Of a DNA stretch of 15,112 bases, positions 1-6,733 are shown piece after piece; position 1 is the stretch's first letter, and each line of letters starts with the position of its first letter. The stretch lies in assembly GCA_045579745.1 (NCBI GenBank), contig JAZNMQ010000016.1:1-15112 (forward strand), written 5' to 3'. Source of the DNA: Flemingiibacterium sp045579745 (lineage in GTDB: Bacteria > Bacillota > Clostridia > Oscillospirales > CAG-272). The notes below the pieces were generated by a model. It was not told the DNA's origin and ran no database searches. It saw nothing but the letters and a program-made list of their open reading frames with translations. A program made the position numbers and the translations under genes.

Positions 1-92
1 AGAAACAGCGCTATTTCTATCTTGCAAGCAAAGTATATCATTACAGTTAAGGGGAGAGTCAATAGGTTTTTGAAATTTTTTTTGATATATTT

Positions 93-121
93 ATTATACC
101 ATAAAAATATGTCTTTTTCAA
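93..121 (-). promoter_or_regulatory. Leftward sigma-A-type promoter
   Basis: On the minus strand there is TTGAAA (116-121), a 17-base spacer and TATAAT (93-98), with TGG directly before the -10 box. It would transcribe towards position 1, so its gene lies beyond the left edge. A second, weaker box, TATACT (32-37) preceded by TGA, lies further along the same strand, with TTGACT about 19 bases upstream. The leader would be at least 85 bases and includes the dyad at 1-18. Confidence 0.6.
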
Positions 122-149
122 TAATATGAAATACATATTCATCGAGTCG

Positions 150-186
150 CACCATCGCTTTCGGTGGTGAGTAAGTGCGCACTTAC
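150..186. repeat. Hairpin followed by perfect 16-base palindrome
   Basis: Positions 150-157 pair with 162-169 (CACCATCG with CGGTGGTG, one G-T wobble, 4-base loop). Immediately after, 171-186 reads GTAAGTGCGCACTTAC, identical to its own reverse complement. The two lie between the leftward promoter and the MITE-like element. The palindrome could be a dimeric-repressor operator or the edge of the repeat element. The symmetry is plain; the function is unknown. Confidence 0.5.
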
Positions 187-199
187 GGGCAAACAAAAA

Positions 200-324
200 G
201 CCTCCCTTGTATAAAGGGAGGTGGCACGGCGTAAGCCGTGACGGAGGGATTGGAAAAGTTGAAAACTATACCAAAACAACCCCTCAGTCAGCTTCGCTGA
301 CAGCTCCCTTTACACAAGGGAGCC
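200..324. repeat. MITE-like palindromic repeat element
   Basis: The element is about 125 bases. Each end forms its own hairpin: CCTCCCTT (201-208) pairs with AAGGGAGG (214-221), and GCTCCCTT (303-310) pairs with AAGGGAGC (316-323). The two ends are also near-perfect inverted copies of each other, so the whole element can fold on itself. Inside are two more hairpins, CACGGC/GCCGTG (225-240) and GTCAGC/GCTGAC (287-301). There is no room for a transposase. From memory, elements with this 'CTCCCTT..AAGGGAG' end and a neighbouring 'GACGGAGGGATTG' are widespread in Oscillospiraceae genomes; this is recollection and was not searched here. It lies downstream of the leftward lipoprotein gene and breaks no gene. 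Confidence 0.75.
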
Positions 325-425
325 GCCGGCTGTAGTCGTTCGTTCATCTGCTAAGTTGATTTAAAAACTGTCCTTTAGAACACAACGTCTTTTCACCTCG
401 ATTTTTAATATCAACACAATCTCAT

Positions 426-1922
426 TTAATTGCCGAGCTTTATCGACCCCGACAGCTCACGATCCGCATAGATTTTATAGGATTTATACAAGGAATCGAG
501 AGAGGAACGGGTGGTTACTGCATTTTGAACTGCATTGTAGGTCGCTTTTGAAAGGTGGCTGAAGCCCGATGAAAACAAATGCGAGAAATCAGACACCGCA
601 CTTTCGCAAATTATGCTAAGCATTGAGATCGAGCCGCTGTCGCGAAGATAATAGTTCATTCGCTCGTTTAAATATGTTTCGACAACATAATCGTGAGAAG
701 CGACATTTAACGCTTCTAAAATGATTCCCGCGTTCTCGTAGCTGGAGGTTCCTGCAATCGCGCAGAAAACGGGAGCATCATTTGACAAGAGCGTAAGATA
801 ACTCTCCTGCTGATCGTCATATTTGGGAATGGGTAGTAATCCCCAAGAAACGTCACTGTCGGCATTGGAATCGATATAATCAAGACTGTCAATGCAAAAC
901 AGAAGCTCGCCGCTTAGAAAAATGCTCTGAACATCATCAGCTTTTTTATCTACAAAGGTTTTATCCTTGTAGATAAGATTATAAAGCGAATCGACTGCCG
1001 CCTTTGCTTTATTATCAATCGAATCATTGTCTAAATAATCCACAGCAGGAACTGCGTTTATCGAAGATGAGGTGTAGACAATTCCGTGTGATGTGGCTGC
1101 GATGTCGATCAGGGTTGATTTATCGTAGGCTGCGCCGATTCCACTTATTGAATCAACTCCCGAGCATGCGTTGATAGCAAATTCGCGGAGCTTATCCCAT
1201 GTCCATTTGCCCTCGCTGACGAGCGTGTAGATATCATCCACGCCGCATTCCTTGATAAGCTCGCGGTTAAAATAAACTGCACTTAAATGGCTGGGATTGA
1301 AGTTGGCGTCGCCGAACACTGCATAAAGCTGATTGCCTGCGTAAGCTGACTCGATTATTGTCTGATTGTAATACTCAGCTGAGTAATCAGTATGCGGCAG
1401 ACTGTTCATGTTAGCGAGGATTCCGCTTGCTCTGAATGCACCAACCTCGGATAATGGAATAGCTAACAGGTCAGCGTAATATGTTTCGGCGAGAACCGCT
1501 TTTTTTGCATCCTCCAGCATAGTTGCGGCGCTGACGGGATTTGAAATTATTACGGTGTTATATGCTTCCTCGACCGCACGCCTGCTGTCAATTTTTGCGG
1601 AATTCATGTGATCATCCGAGTCGGTTGGAAGTATTGTTTGCTGGTCGGTTGTTGCAATTATAATAGGCGCTTCGTTGAAATCGCGCTGTGGGAGTTCTTT
1701 CAACCGTTCGCGGGCGATAGTGCTGAGCGGAACCGGATCATCTGACTCCTTGTTTGGTGCCATAGAGTCGTTCGAGGTGCTGTCGGATGTAGATGCCTCG
1801 CCCGAATCGTTCTGATTCGTTTCTGTGTCGGCTTCGTTATTAAAGACAATAAAACCGCATGACGACTGAAAAACAAGCCCCAAAAGCAGTATTATAGCGA
1901 ACAAACGCTTTTGTAATTTCAT
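426..1922 (-). CDS. Extracellular solute-binding lipoprotein (family 1-like)
   Basis: A 498-residue secreted lipoprotein that resembles the sugar-binding subunits of ABC importers (family 1). The start is taken at 1922 because GGAG lies about 9 bases upstream and the protein then opens with a lipoprotein signal peptide: KLQKR, a hydrophobic run, and a lipobox ending in Cys22. An upstream in-frame ATG at 1982 would bury that signal and overlaps the -35 box. A Ser/Thr/Asp/Asn-rich linker covers about residues 23-65, as expected for a surface tether. The family-typical segment AVYFNRELIKECG begins near residue 215 and is followed by WTWDKLREFA near 240. No permease genes are adjacent, so the partner transporter and ligand are unknown. 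The stand-alone ATPase at 4793 is of the type that could energise it. It could also be a sensor or a degenerate binding protein. Family confident, ligand unknown. Confidence 0.8.
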   Translation of the reverse strand: MKLQKRLFAIILLLGLVFQSSCGFIVFNNEADTETNQNDSGEASTSDSTSNDSMAPNKESDDPVPLSTIARERLKELPQRDFNEAPIIIATTDQQTILPTDSDDHMNSAKIDSRRAVEEAYNTVIISNPVSAATMLEDAKKAVLAETYYADLLAIPLSEVGAFRASGILANMNSLPHTDYSAEYYNQTIIESAYAGNQLYAVFGDANFNPSHLSAVYFNRELIKECGVDDIYTLVSEGKWTWDKLREFAINACSGVDSISGIGAAYDKSTLIDIAATSHGIVYTSSSINAVPAVDYLDNDSIDNKAKAAVDSLYNLIYKDKTFVDKKADDVQSIFLSGELLFCIDSLDYIDSNADSDVSWGLLPIPKYDDQQESYLTLLSNDAPVFCAIAGTSSYENAGIILEALNVASHDYVVETYLNERMNYYLRDSGSISMLSIICESAVSDFSHLFSSGFSHLSKATYNAVQNAVTTRSSLDSLYKSYKIYADRELSGSIKLGN

Positions 1923-1953
1923 CAGTATACTCCGTGAAAAATAATATACATTT

Positions 1954-1982
1954 ATTATAGTATTATCGGGAACAAAAATCAA
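1954..1982 (-). promoter_or_regulatory. Promoter of the solute-binding lipoprotein gene
   Basis: On the minus strand, TTGATT (1977-1982), a 17-base spacer and a perfect TATAAT (1954-1959). Transcription would begin about 25 bases before the start codon at 1922. The promoter lies in the 120-base gap after trmB, which suggests that the lipoprotein gene is transcribed at least partly on its own. A TTGACG a few bases further upstream is an alternative -35. Confidence 0.6.
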
Positions 1983-2042
1983 GCTTTATACGTCAAGATT
2001 TACAGTATATACATATGAAATCGTAAATAATTTAAAGTTCAA

Positions 2043-2690
2043 TCAGTTGCACCATGCCTCAACCCGATTAATTGTGAAGCCCTTTTCGGAGAAGTTTTTC
2101 TCATACTCGGTCATGATATTACCTGCGGCAAATTCGCTGTTGTGAAGGTCGTAGGTGAGGTTTTCAAGTCTGAAGCCCATTTCGCGAAATTCATCGAGTG
2201 AAAAGTCGAAGAGGCCGCGGTTGTCGGTCTTGAAGAATATGGCGCCGTCAGGCTTTAAAATGCGGCGGTATTGTTCGAGAAAGTTTCTGTGAGTAAGTCG
2301 ACGCTTCGCGTGACCTGCCTTTGGCCACGGATCGGAAAAGTTCAGATACAAGCGATCGATTGAACCGTCCTTGAAAATATCCCACAGCTTTGCAACATCT
2401 CCGATTATAAAACGAACGTTTTCGAGCTCTGCGGCCTTGCATTTCTCCATAGCCAGCATAGCCACATCGGCAATTCGCTCAAGTGCGATAAGATTCGCCT
2501 CGGGATTTTGCGCAGCGAGCCCGCAAACGAATGCTCCCTTGCCGCATCCTATCTCAAGCCATAGCTGTCGATTCCCGTCGCGATTGAAGATTTCGGGAAT
2601 GTTTTCGGCGGTTATTTGCGTATTTTGGATAAGCAAGTCGGAACAGGCGTTAATTCTTTCGGCTCCGTGCTTTTTTTTTCTCATTCTCAT
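2043..2690 (-). CDS. trmB: tRNA (guanine-N7-)-methyltransferase TrmB
   Basis: A 215-residue cytoplasmic enzyme that methylates N7 of G46 in the variable loop of tRNAs with S-adenosylmethionine. It is a class I Rossmann methyltransferase of full family length. The N-terminus MRMRKKKHG is typical of TrmB. The SAM-binding loop LEIGCGKGAFV is at residues 45-55, followed by an acidic/Ile strand (IALER, 68-72) and the GDVAKL segment near 98. The family signature NFSDPWPKAGHAKRRL is at 117-132 and the conserved TEYE is at 194-197. The start at 2690 is preceded by AAAGGGG at about 11 bases; an ATG two codons later is possible. It lies upstream of the lipoprotein gene on the same strand but is functionally unrelated. 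High confidence. Confidence 0.95.
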   Translation of the reverse strand: MRMRKKKHGAERINACSDLLIQNTQITAENIPEIFNRDGNRQLWLEIGCGKGAFVCGLAAQNPEANLIALERIADVAMLAMEKCKAAELENVRFIIGDVAKLWDIFKDGSIDRLYLNFSDPWPKAGHAKRRLTHRNFLEQYRRILKPDGAIFFKTDNRGLFDFSLDEFREMGFRLENLTYDLHNSEFAAGNIMTEYEKNFSEKGFTINRVEAWCN

Positions 2691-2757
2691 CTTGCATTTT
2701 GCCCCTTTGTTTGGTAAAATAGTATTAGGTCATATTTTTTAATCATACATTATGAAT

Positions 2758-2787
2758 ATTATAACATAAAATACCCCGCAATTGGAA
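2758..2787 (-). promoter_or_regulatory. Probable trmB promoter (extended -10)
   Basis: On the minus strand, TATAAT (2758-2763) is directly preceded by TGT, an extended -10. The -35 region is poor; the best candidate is TTCCAA (2782-2787) at 18 bases. It lies about 70 bases upstream of the trmB start, in the divergent gap with the DUF1700 gene, for which I could not identify a good promoter. Confidence 0.45.
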
Positions 2788-2838
2788 GCCCAAATTCAAA
2801 ATTTTTTCGGATTTTATTGCAAGGAGGATAGTTTATAG

Positions 2839-3672
2839 ATGACGGATAAACAAACCTTTATATCAAACCTGAATTCCGCACTGCTTGCACGCGGAATATC
2901 GGATGTGGATATTCGTCCGTATCTTGAGAGGTTTGACAGATTTTACGAACGCATGGTTAATGAAACCGACGGAATTAATCCGGAGGCTCTTAACGATGTA
3001 GATAATATCGCCGACAATATTGCCGCGCAGATTAAAGAGCGTTATGATGATATAAAGAGCTTTGCTCAGCGAACAATGACAATGGATGCTGTAGCTCCCG
3101 TCAAGGATGACGATGAGGAGTACGAGGCTATCGAGGAAACAGCGCCGACGGGCTTGGTTCCTACGGATGAGGTGTCGGCTGAGCTCGAAGAGCTGGCAGA
3201 GGAGGAGCGCGGCACTGTAACACAAAGCAATATTCCAAACTATGTTGACGAGGAGTCCTCTCCGAGCAGCACGATGTTTTGGGTCCTTTTCGGTGTCAGC
3301 ATTCCTCTTGTAGTACCGCTTTTGGCTGCGGCTGTTGGCATATTCGTTGCGGTATGGGCAGGCTTGTGTGCTCTGATTCTCGGATCTGTAGCCGCATTGA
3401 TAGCAGTCGTTGCAGTTGGAACGATTTTATCACTCGTTGGAATAATATACGGAATAACACAGCTGTTTTCGGTCGTGCCGGTAGGCCTCTACGAAATCGG
3501 AATAGGCGTTGTATTAGCTGGCTTGGCGATGTTCACCGGTATTCTTTTGTATAATTTTGCGATACGTCTGCTTCCGTTCGTTATTCGTATGGTTGGAAGA
3601 CTTTTTAGATATCTTGTAAAACAGCTTCGAGTGTTGTTTAATTATCTGAGAAGGGAGTGCGCTAAGCTTTGA
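2839..3672 (+). CDS. DUF1700 (HAAS-type) membrane protein
   Basis: A 277-residue membrane protein. Residues 1-75 (MTDKQTFISNLNSALLARGI onward) are an all-alpha N-terminal segment resembling the DUF1700/HAAS domain, which is often encoded beside PadR regulators and DUF4097 proteins. Residues 85-143 form an acidic linker. About residues 147-240 are strongly hydrophobic and should form three or four membrane helices. The C-terminal 35 residues are basic and aromatic, consistent with a cytoplasmic tail. The ATG at 2839 has AAGGAGG at 2821-2827. Its TGA stop overlaps the TTG start of the next gene, so the two are translationally coupled. DUF1700 proteins are generally thought to act in envelope stress signalling with their DUF4097 partners; the exact role here is not known. 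No PadR gene is present upstream. Domain call fairly sure. Confidence 0.75.
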   Translation: MTDKQTFISNLNSALLARGISDVDIRPYLERFDRFYERMVNETDGINPEALNDVDNIADNIAAQIKERYDDIKSFAQRTMTMDAVAPVKDDDEEYEAIEETAPTGLVPTDEVSAELEELAEEERGTVTQSNIPNYVDEESSPSSTMFWVLFGVSIPLVVPLLAAAVGIFVAVWAGLCALILGSVAALIAVVAVGTILSLVGIIYGITQLFSVVPVGLYEIGIGVVLAGLAMFTGILLYNFAIRLLPFVIRMVGRLFRYLVKQLRVLFNYLRRECAKL

Positions 3673-4574
3673 AACCTATTTCGATAATCTTTTTAATAGT
3701 TTCTATTCTTCTGATTTTGGGCGGCTTTATGCTGGTTGGGGTTGCAAAGCAGATGGCGGCAGCTGAAGGAATCGAAATCGTCGACGTTATATCCGAGGAA
3801 ACCGGCGAGCATGTATTCACATATGAATACGATGCCGATAACATAGCGAAGATATCTATTGATGTAAAAGCATCAAAGGTCAATATCATAGGAGGCGCCG
3901 CAAAGCCTTACATTGAGCTTGTAAATTTCGCTGAGGGAATGTATGAATTTTCAAGCGCGAACAGACAGCTTACGGTAAACAACAATTCGGACTATTCTAC
4001 CTTTGAAGGGTGGACTACGGCATTTTTGAATTTCAAGGGACTGCGCAGTCTCGTTAATTATTATCAATATCTCGGGCTTGAGCGCGAAATAAATATATAT
4101 ATTTGCGACGACAAACCGGTAAATATCATTGATTGCAAGGTCGATAATGGGGCTGTTGATATCAGCGGAGCTCAAGCGGCGACCGATTATAACATTGAAA
4201 TCGGAAACGGCGAGCTTTCCGTTGCGGGAGTTAAAACCTCATCGGCGCTGAATGTCAAGCTTGAAAACGGAAATGTAGAGATATCGGACAGCACTATAAG
4301 AAATGCGGATATTGATATTGAAAACGGCTCAATGTCAGCCAATGCTGAGATCATACGAATGAAGGTCGAAGTCGAAATAGGAGATGTAGACTACAGCACA
4401 AAGCACGGTGTTGACACTTATAACATAAAAGCTACTTCAAATGTGGGAAAGGTGTACTTTGAAGGAGCTGAGTATAACGGCGAGCTGGTGCTTACCAACA
4501 GACCTACAGACGATATGCTCGATATTGATGTCGGAGTGGGAGATATAAGACTGACAAGCATTCCGAACAATTGA
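3669..4574 (+). CDS. DUF4097-like membrane-anchored beta-repeat protein
   Basis: A 301-residue protein with one N-terminal membrane anchor (about residues 3-25) and an extracytoplasmic domain. The C-terminal half has the repeated short strands typical of DUF4097/adhesin-like beta-helices: runs such as VDNGAVDISGA, IGNGELSVAGV, LENGNVEISDS, IENGSMSANAE and VGVGDIRLTS, each about 18-22 residues apart. The start is TTG at 3669. It is accepted because GAAGGGAG lies about 11 bases upstream, because it overlaps the preceding TGA as TTGA, and because the next methionine (residue 21) would cut the anchor. Pairing with the DUF1700 gene suggests a two-component envelope unit, the beta-repeat protein outside and the DUF1700 protein in the membrane. 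Molecular function unknown. Confidence 0.75.
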   Translation: MKPISIIFLIVSILLILGGFMLVGVAKQMAAAEGIEIVDVISEETGEHVFTYEYDADNIAKISIDVKASKVNIIGGAAKPYIELVNFAEGMYEFSSANRQLTVNNNSDYSTFEGWTTAFLNFKGLRSLVNYYQYLGLEREINIYICDDKPVNIIDCKVDNGAVDISGAQAATDYNIEIGNGELSVAGVKTSSALNVKLENGNVEISDSTIRNADIDIENGSMSANAEIIRMKVEVEIGDVDYSTKHGVDTYNIKATSNVGKVYFEGAEYNGELVLTNRPTDDMLDIDVGVGDIRLTSIPNN

Positions 4575-4690
4575 TCTATTTTAATTTATTAAAAAACAAC
4601 CCGAATCAGTCTGAGCGAAACAGGCAAAAAATTAATATAATTTGTATATATGTAACAAATAATAATTCGAAATTTTGGGGATTTGCGCTC

Positions 4691-4719
4691 TTTCATTTTT
4701 GACAGAAATTTGGTACAAT
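4691..4719 (+). promoter_or_regulatory. Probable promoter of the MsmX-like ATPase gene
   Basis: TACAAT (4714-4719) is directly preceded by TGG, giving an extended -10, with a weak -35 (TTTCAT at 4691-4696 or TTCATT one base on). A perfect TTGACA at 4699-4704 lies too close to that -10, and 17 bases beyond it there is only TAACGT, so I favour the extended -10 reading. The leader to the ATG at 4793 would be about 65 bases and has AGGAGG just before the start. The gap between 4575 and this promoter holds no clear terminator. Confidence 0.45.
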
Positions 4720-4792
4720 AGTAACGTACATTAGACTGTTCTAAGAGCGTCACTTATAGAAATAAGCTCAATATTTAGGAGGAAAAATCAAA

Positions 4793-5908
4793 ATGGCAAG
4801 CTTATCATTAAAGCACATTTACAAGAAGTATCCGGGCGGCGTTACAGCCGTATCTGACTTCTGCCTTGAAATCAAGGATAAGGAATTTATCATCTTCGTA
4901 GGACCTTCCGGTTGCGGTAAGTCCACCACCCTTCGTATGATAGCAGGTCTTGAGGAGATCACTGAGGGTGAACTCTTCATCGGCGACAAGCTCGTTAACG
5001 ACGTAGCTCCGAAGGACAGAGATATCGCGATGGTTTTCCAGAACTACGCTCTTTATCCGCACATGTCCGTATTTGATAATATGGCATTCGGACTTAAGCT
5101 TCGCAAGGTTCCCAAGGAAGAAATCAAGAGAAAAGTTGAAGAAGCAGCTCGTATCCTCGACATCACTCACCTTCTTGACAGAAAGCCGAAGGCTTTGTCA
5201 GGCGGTCAGAAGCAGCGTGTTGCGCTCGGTCGTGCAATCGTCCGTGACCCGAAAGTATTCCTTCTTGACGAGCCGCTCTCTAACCTCGACGCTAAGCTTC
5301 GTGCAGCGATGAGAACTGAGCTTACCAAGCTTCACAAGAGACTCGGTACCACATTTATCTACGTAACACATGACCAGGTCGAGGCTATGACCATGGCTAC
5401 AAGAATCGTCGTTATGAAGGACGGTCTTATCCAGCAGGTTGATTCTCCTCAGAACCTTTACGATACTCCTTGCAATATCTTCGTTGCAGGCTTTATCGGA
5501 ACTCCTCAGATGAACTTCATCAACTCGAAGCTCGAAAAGAAGGGCGAGGATGTTTACATCAGCTTCGCAGGCAACTCTATCAAGCTTCCGAGCGAGAAGG
5601 CAAACAACCCTGCCCTCAAGGATTACATAGGCAAGGAAGTTATCGCAGGTCTTCGTCCTGAGTGCATCCATGACGAGCCCATGTATCTCTCCAGCATGGC
5701 AGAGAGCGTTATCACATGCAACGTTGATGTAACCGAGCTTATGGGTAACGAAATCTTCTTGTACCTCGCAGCTGACGAAGAGCAGTCCCTTACTGCGCGT
5801 GTTTCCTCGCGTTCGACAGCAAGAGCAGGCGACCAGATTAAGGTTGCTCTCGACATCTCCAGACTCCATATCTTCGATAAGGACACCGAGAGATGCATCG
5901 TTCACTAA
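4793..5908 (+). CDS. Multi-sugar ABC transporter ATPase (MsmX/UgpC family)
   Basis: A 371-residue cytoplasmic ATPase that powers carbohydrate ABC importers. All nucleotide-binding motifs are intact: Walker A GPSGCGKST (37-45), Q-loop Gln83 in QNYALYPHM, signature LSGGQKQR (135-142), Walker B VFLLDEP (155-161), D-loop SNLDAKLR (163-170) and switch His193 in THDQ. The C-terminal 130 residues carry the OB/TOBE-like regulatory domain of the MalK/UgpC/MsmX group. It stands alone between its own promoter and a strong terminator, with no permease or binding-protein gene in the same unit. This is the arrangement of shared ATPases such as MsmX that serve several transporters. Codon use is biased (many CTT, AAG, C-ending codons) compared with the neighbouring DUF4097 and radC-like genes, which suggests high expression. 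Family certain; which sugars it serves cannot be told. Confidence 0.93.
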   Translation: MASLSLKHIYKKYPGGVTAVSDFCLEIKDKEFIIFVGPSGCGKSTTLRMIAGLEEITEGELFIGDKLVNDVAPKDRDIAMVFQNYALYPHMSVFDNMAFGLKLRKVPKEEIKRKVEEAARILDITHLLDRKPKALSGGQKQRVALGRAIVRDPKVFLLDEPLSNLDAKLRAAMRTELTKLHKRLGTTFIYVTHDQVEAMTMATRIVVMKDGLIQQVDSPQNLYDTPCNIFVAGFIGTPQMNFINSKLEKKGEDVYISFAGNSIKLPSEKANNPALKDYIGKEVIAGLRPECIHDEPMYLSSMAESVITCNVDVTELMGNEIFLYLAADEEQSLTARVSSRSTARAGDQIKVALDISRLHIFDKDTERCIVH

Positions 5909-5929
5909 TTTGTGAATAGCAAATAATAT

Positions 5930-5962
5930 ATCCGCCTCCGAAAAATTCGGAGGCGGATTTTT
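5930..5962 (+). terminator. Intrinsic terminator after the ABC ATPase
   Basis: A perfect 13-base-pair stem (5930-5942 with 5946-5958, arm ATCCGCCTCCGAA) with an AAA loop, followed by a short T run to 5962. It starts 21 bases after the TAA stop. Confidence 0.9.
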
Positions 5963-6045
5963 GTGCTTGTTTTTGTTTATAATCATTATTTTGATAAAGA
6001 ACTCCGTTTGGCGAAATGCAACTAAATGAGCATATCGGAAGCGGC

Positions 6046-6699
6046 TTAGTTTTCAGAGGAAGCTTGTAACTTGGTTATTGTTATTGAATTTAAAATCGGG
6101 AGCACATAATCCGTTTGGAAGTTCTGGAAGCTGTCACCGTAATGCTCCCATAAATCAAAGCTTAACGATAGGGAGTCAGAATACTCCAAATGATAGAGAT
6201 AACGTGTGGCATCGGGAAATACATAAACCTTGTATCCGGCGTACGAAATGCCGCTCTCAGTTTGCCCTAAAAAGGGAGAATCGATGTTATCGATCGAGCC
6301 GTGGTCGCCTGAGGCAATCTCGTCTGCAATCATCTCATGGGTAGTATTATCTCGGAAAATGCGGTTGCCAATTCGTTTTAATCCCTGCTCATCGTACAGA
6401 ATGCCTCCCTCGTCATGATTCCACGATTCGGGAATGATAAATGAAACCTCAAATGCAGTCGGGATATCCTCGGAGAATGCGTTGTCGGCTTTGCTCGTGT
6501 AGGTTATCCAATTAACTGCACTTTCGTCGCCTGATTCGGAATTGATAGGCGATGAAGTATCAGAGGTCGATTCGGATGGCGTGAAATTATCGGTGGTTTC
6601 CAAATCTGAGCCGTTGTGGGATGAACAGCCAACGGCATAAAAGGCTAAAGCGAGCATTATTAAAACTGCAATTTTGCAGCGAAATCTGATTTGCGGCAT
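6046..6699 (-). CDS. Hypothetical lipoprotein
   Basis: A 217-residue secreted lipoprotein I do not recognise. It begins with a basic stretch (MPQIRFRCK), a hydrophobic core and a lipobox AVGC with Cys25 as the acylated residue. A Ser/Thr/Asp/Glu-rich linker runs to about residue 62, and a folded domain follows (about 63-210) containing IPESWNHDEGG and several aromatic-rich strands (KVYVFPDATRYLYHLEYSD). There are no transmembrane segments beyond the signal and no catalytic motif that I can see. The start is supported by GGAGG seven bases upstream. It lies 34 bases after the RadC-like gene on the same strand and is probably cotranscribed with it. Confidence 0.75.
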   Translation of the reverse strand: MPQIRFRCKIAVLIMLALAFYAVGCSSHNGSDLETTDNFTPSESTSDTSSPINSESGDESAVNWITYTSKADNAFSEDIPTAFEVSFIIPESWNHDEGGILYDEQGLKRIGNRIFRDNTTHEMIADEIASGDHGSIDNIDSPFLGQTESGISYAGYKVYVFPDATRYLYHLEYSDSLSLSFDLWEHYGDSFQNFQTDYVLPILNSITITKLQASSEN

Positions 6700-6733
6700 A
6701 GTTATACCTCCAAGCTGTTGAGTGTGCGAAAAT

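Larger units (their letters stand above)
1..425. other. Non-coding stretch with palindromes, promoter and repeat
   Basis: I see no supportable gene in this stretch. It holds an imperfect 18-base dyad at 1-18, a leftward promoter at 93-121, a hairpin at 150-169, a perfect 16-base palindrome at 171-186 and the inverted-repeat element at 200-324. The last hundred bases, 325-425, are AT-rich and carry nothing I recognise; they lie just downstream of the stop codon of the leftward lipoprotein gene, so the hairpin at 303-323 may mark the end of that transcript, although it has no clear T-tract. Confidence 0.7.

Noticed and set aside
1..425. CRISPR array or tRNA
   Set aside because: The repeats here are inverted pairs and not regularly spaced direct repeats, and no cloverleaf could be drawn.
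2371..2742. Open frame of 123 codons on the plus strand
   Set aside because: It is antisense to trmB, has no ribosome binding site and its product is an uneven Ser/Ile/Ala mix; a shadow of trmB.
4699..4704. Perfect TTGACA as -35 of the ABC ATPase gene
   Set aside because: The only good -10 (TACAAT at 4714) is 9 bases away, too close, and the hexamer at 17 bases is TAACGT; probably chance.
5198..5986. Open frame of 262 codons on the minus strand
   Set aside because: It lies antisense to the well-supported ABC ATPase gene and runs through its terminator; the length comes from the codon bias of the real gene.
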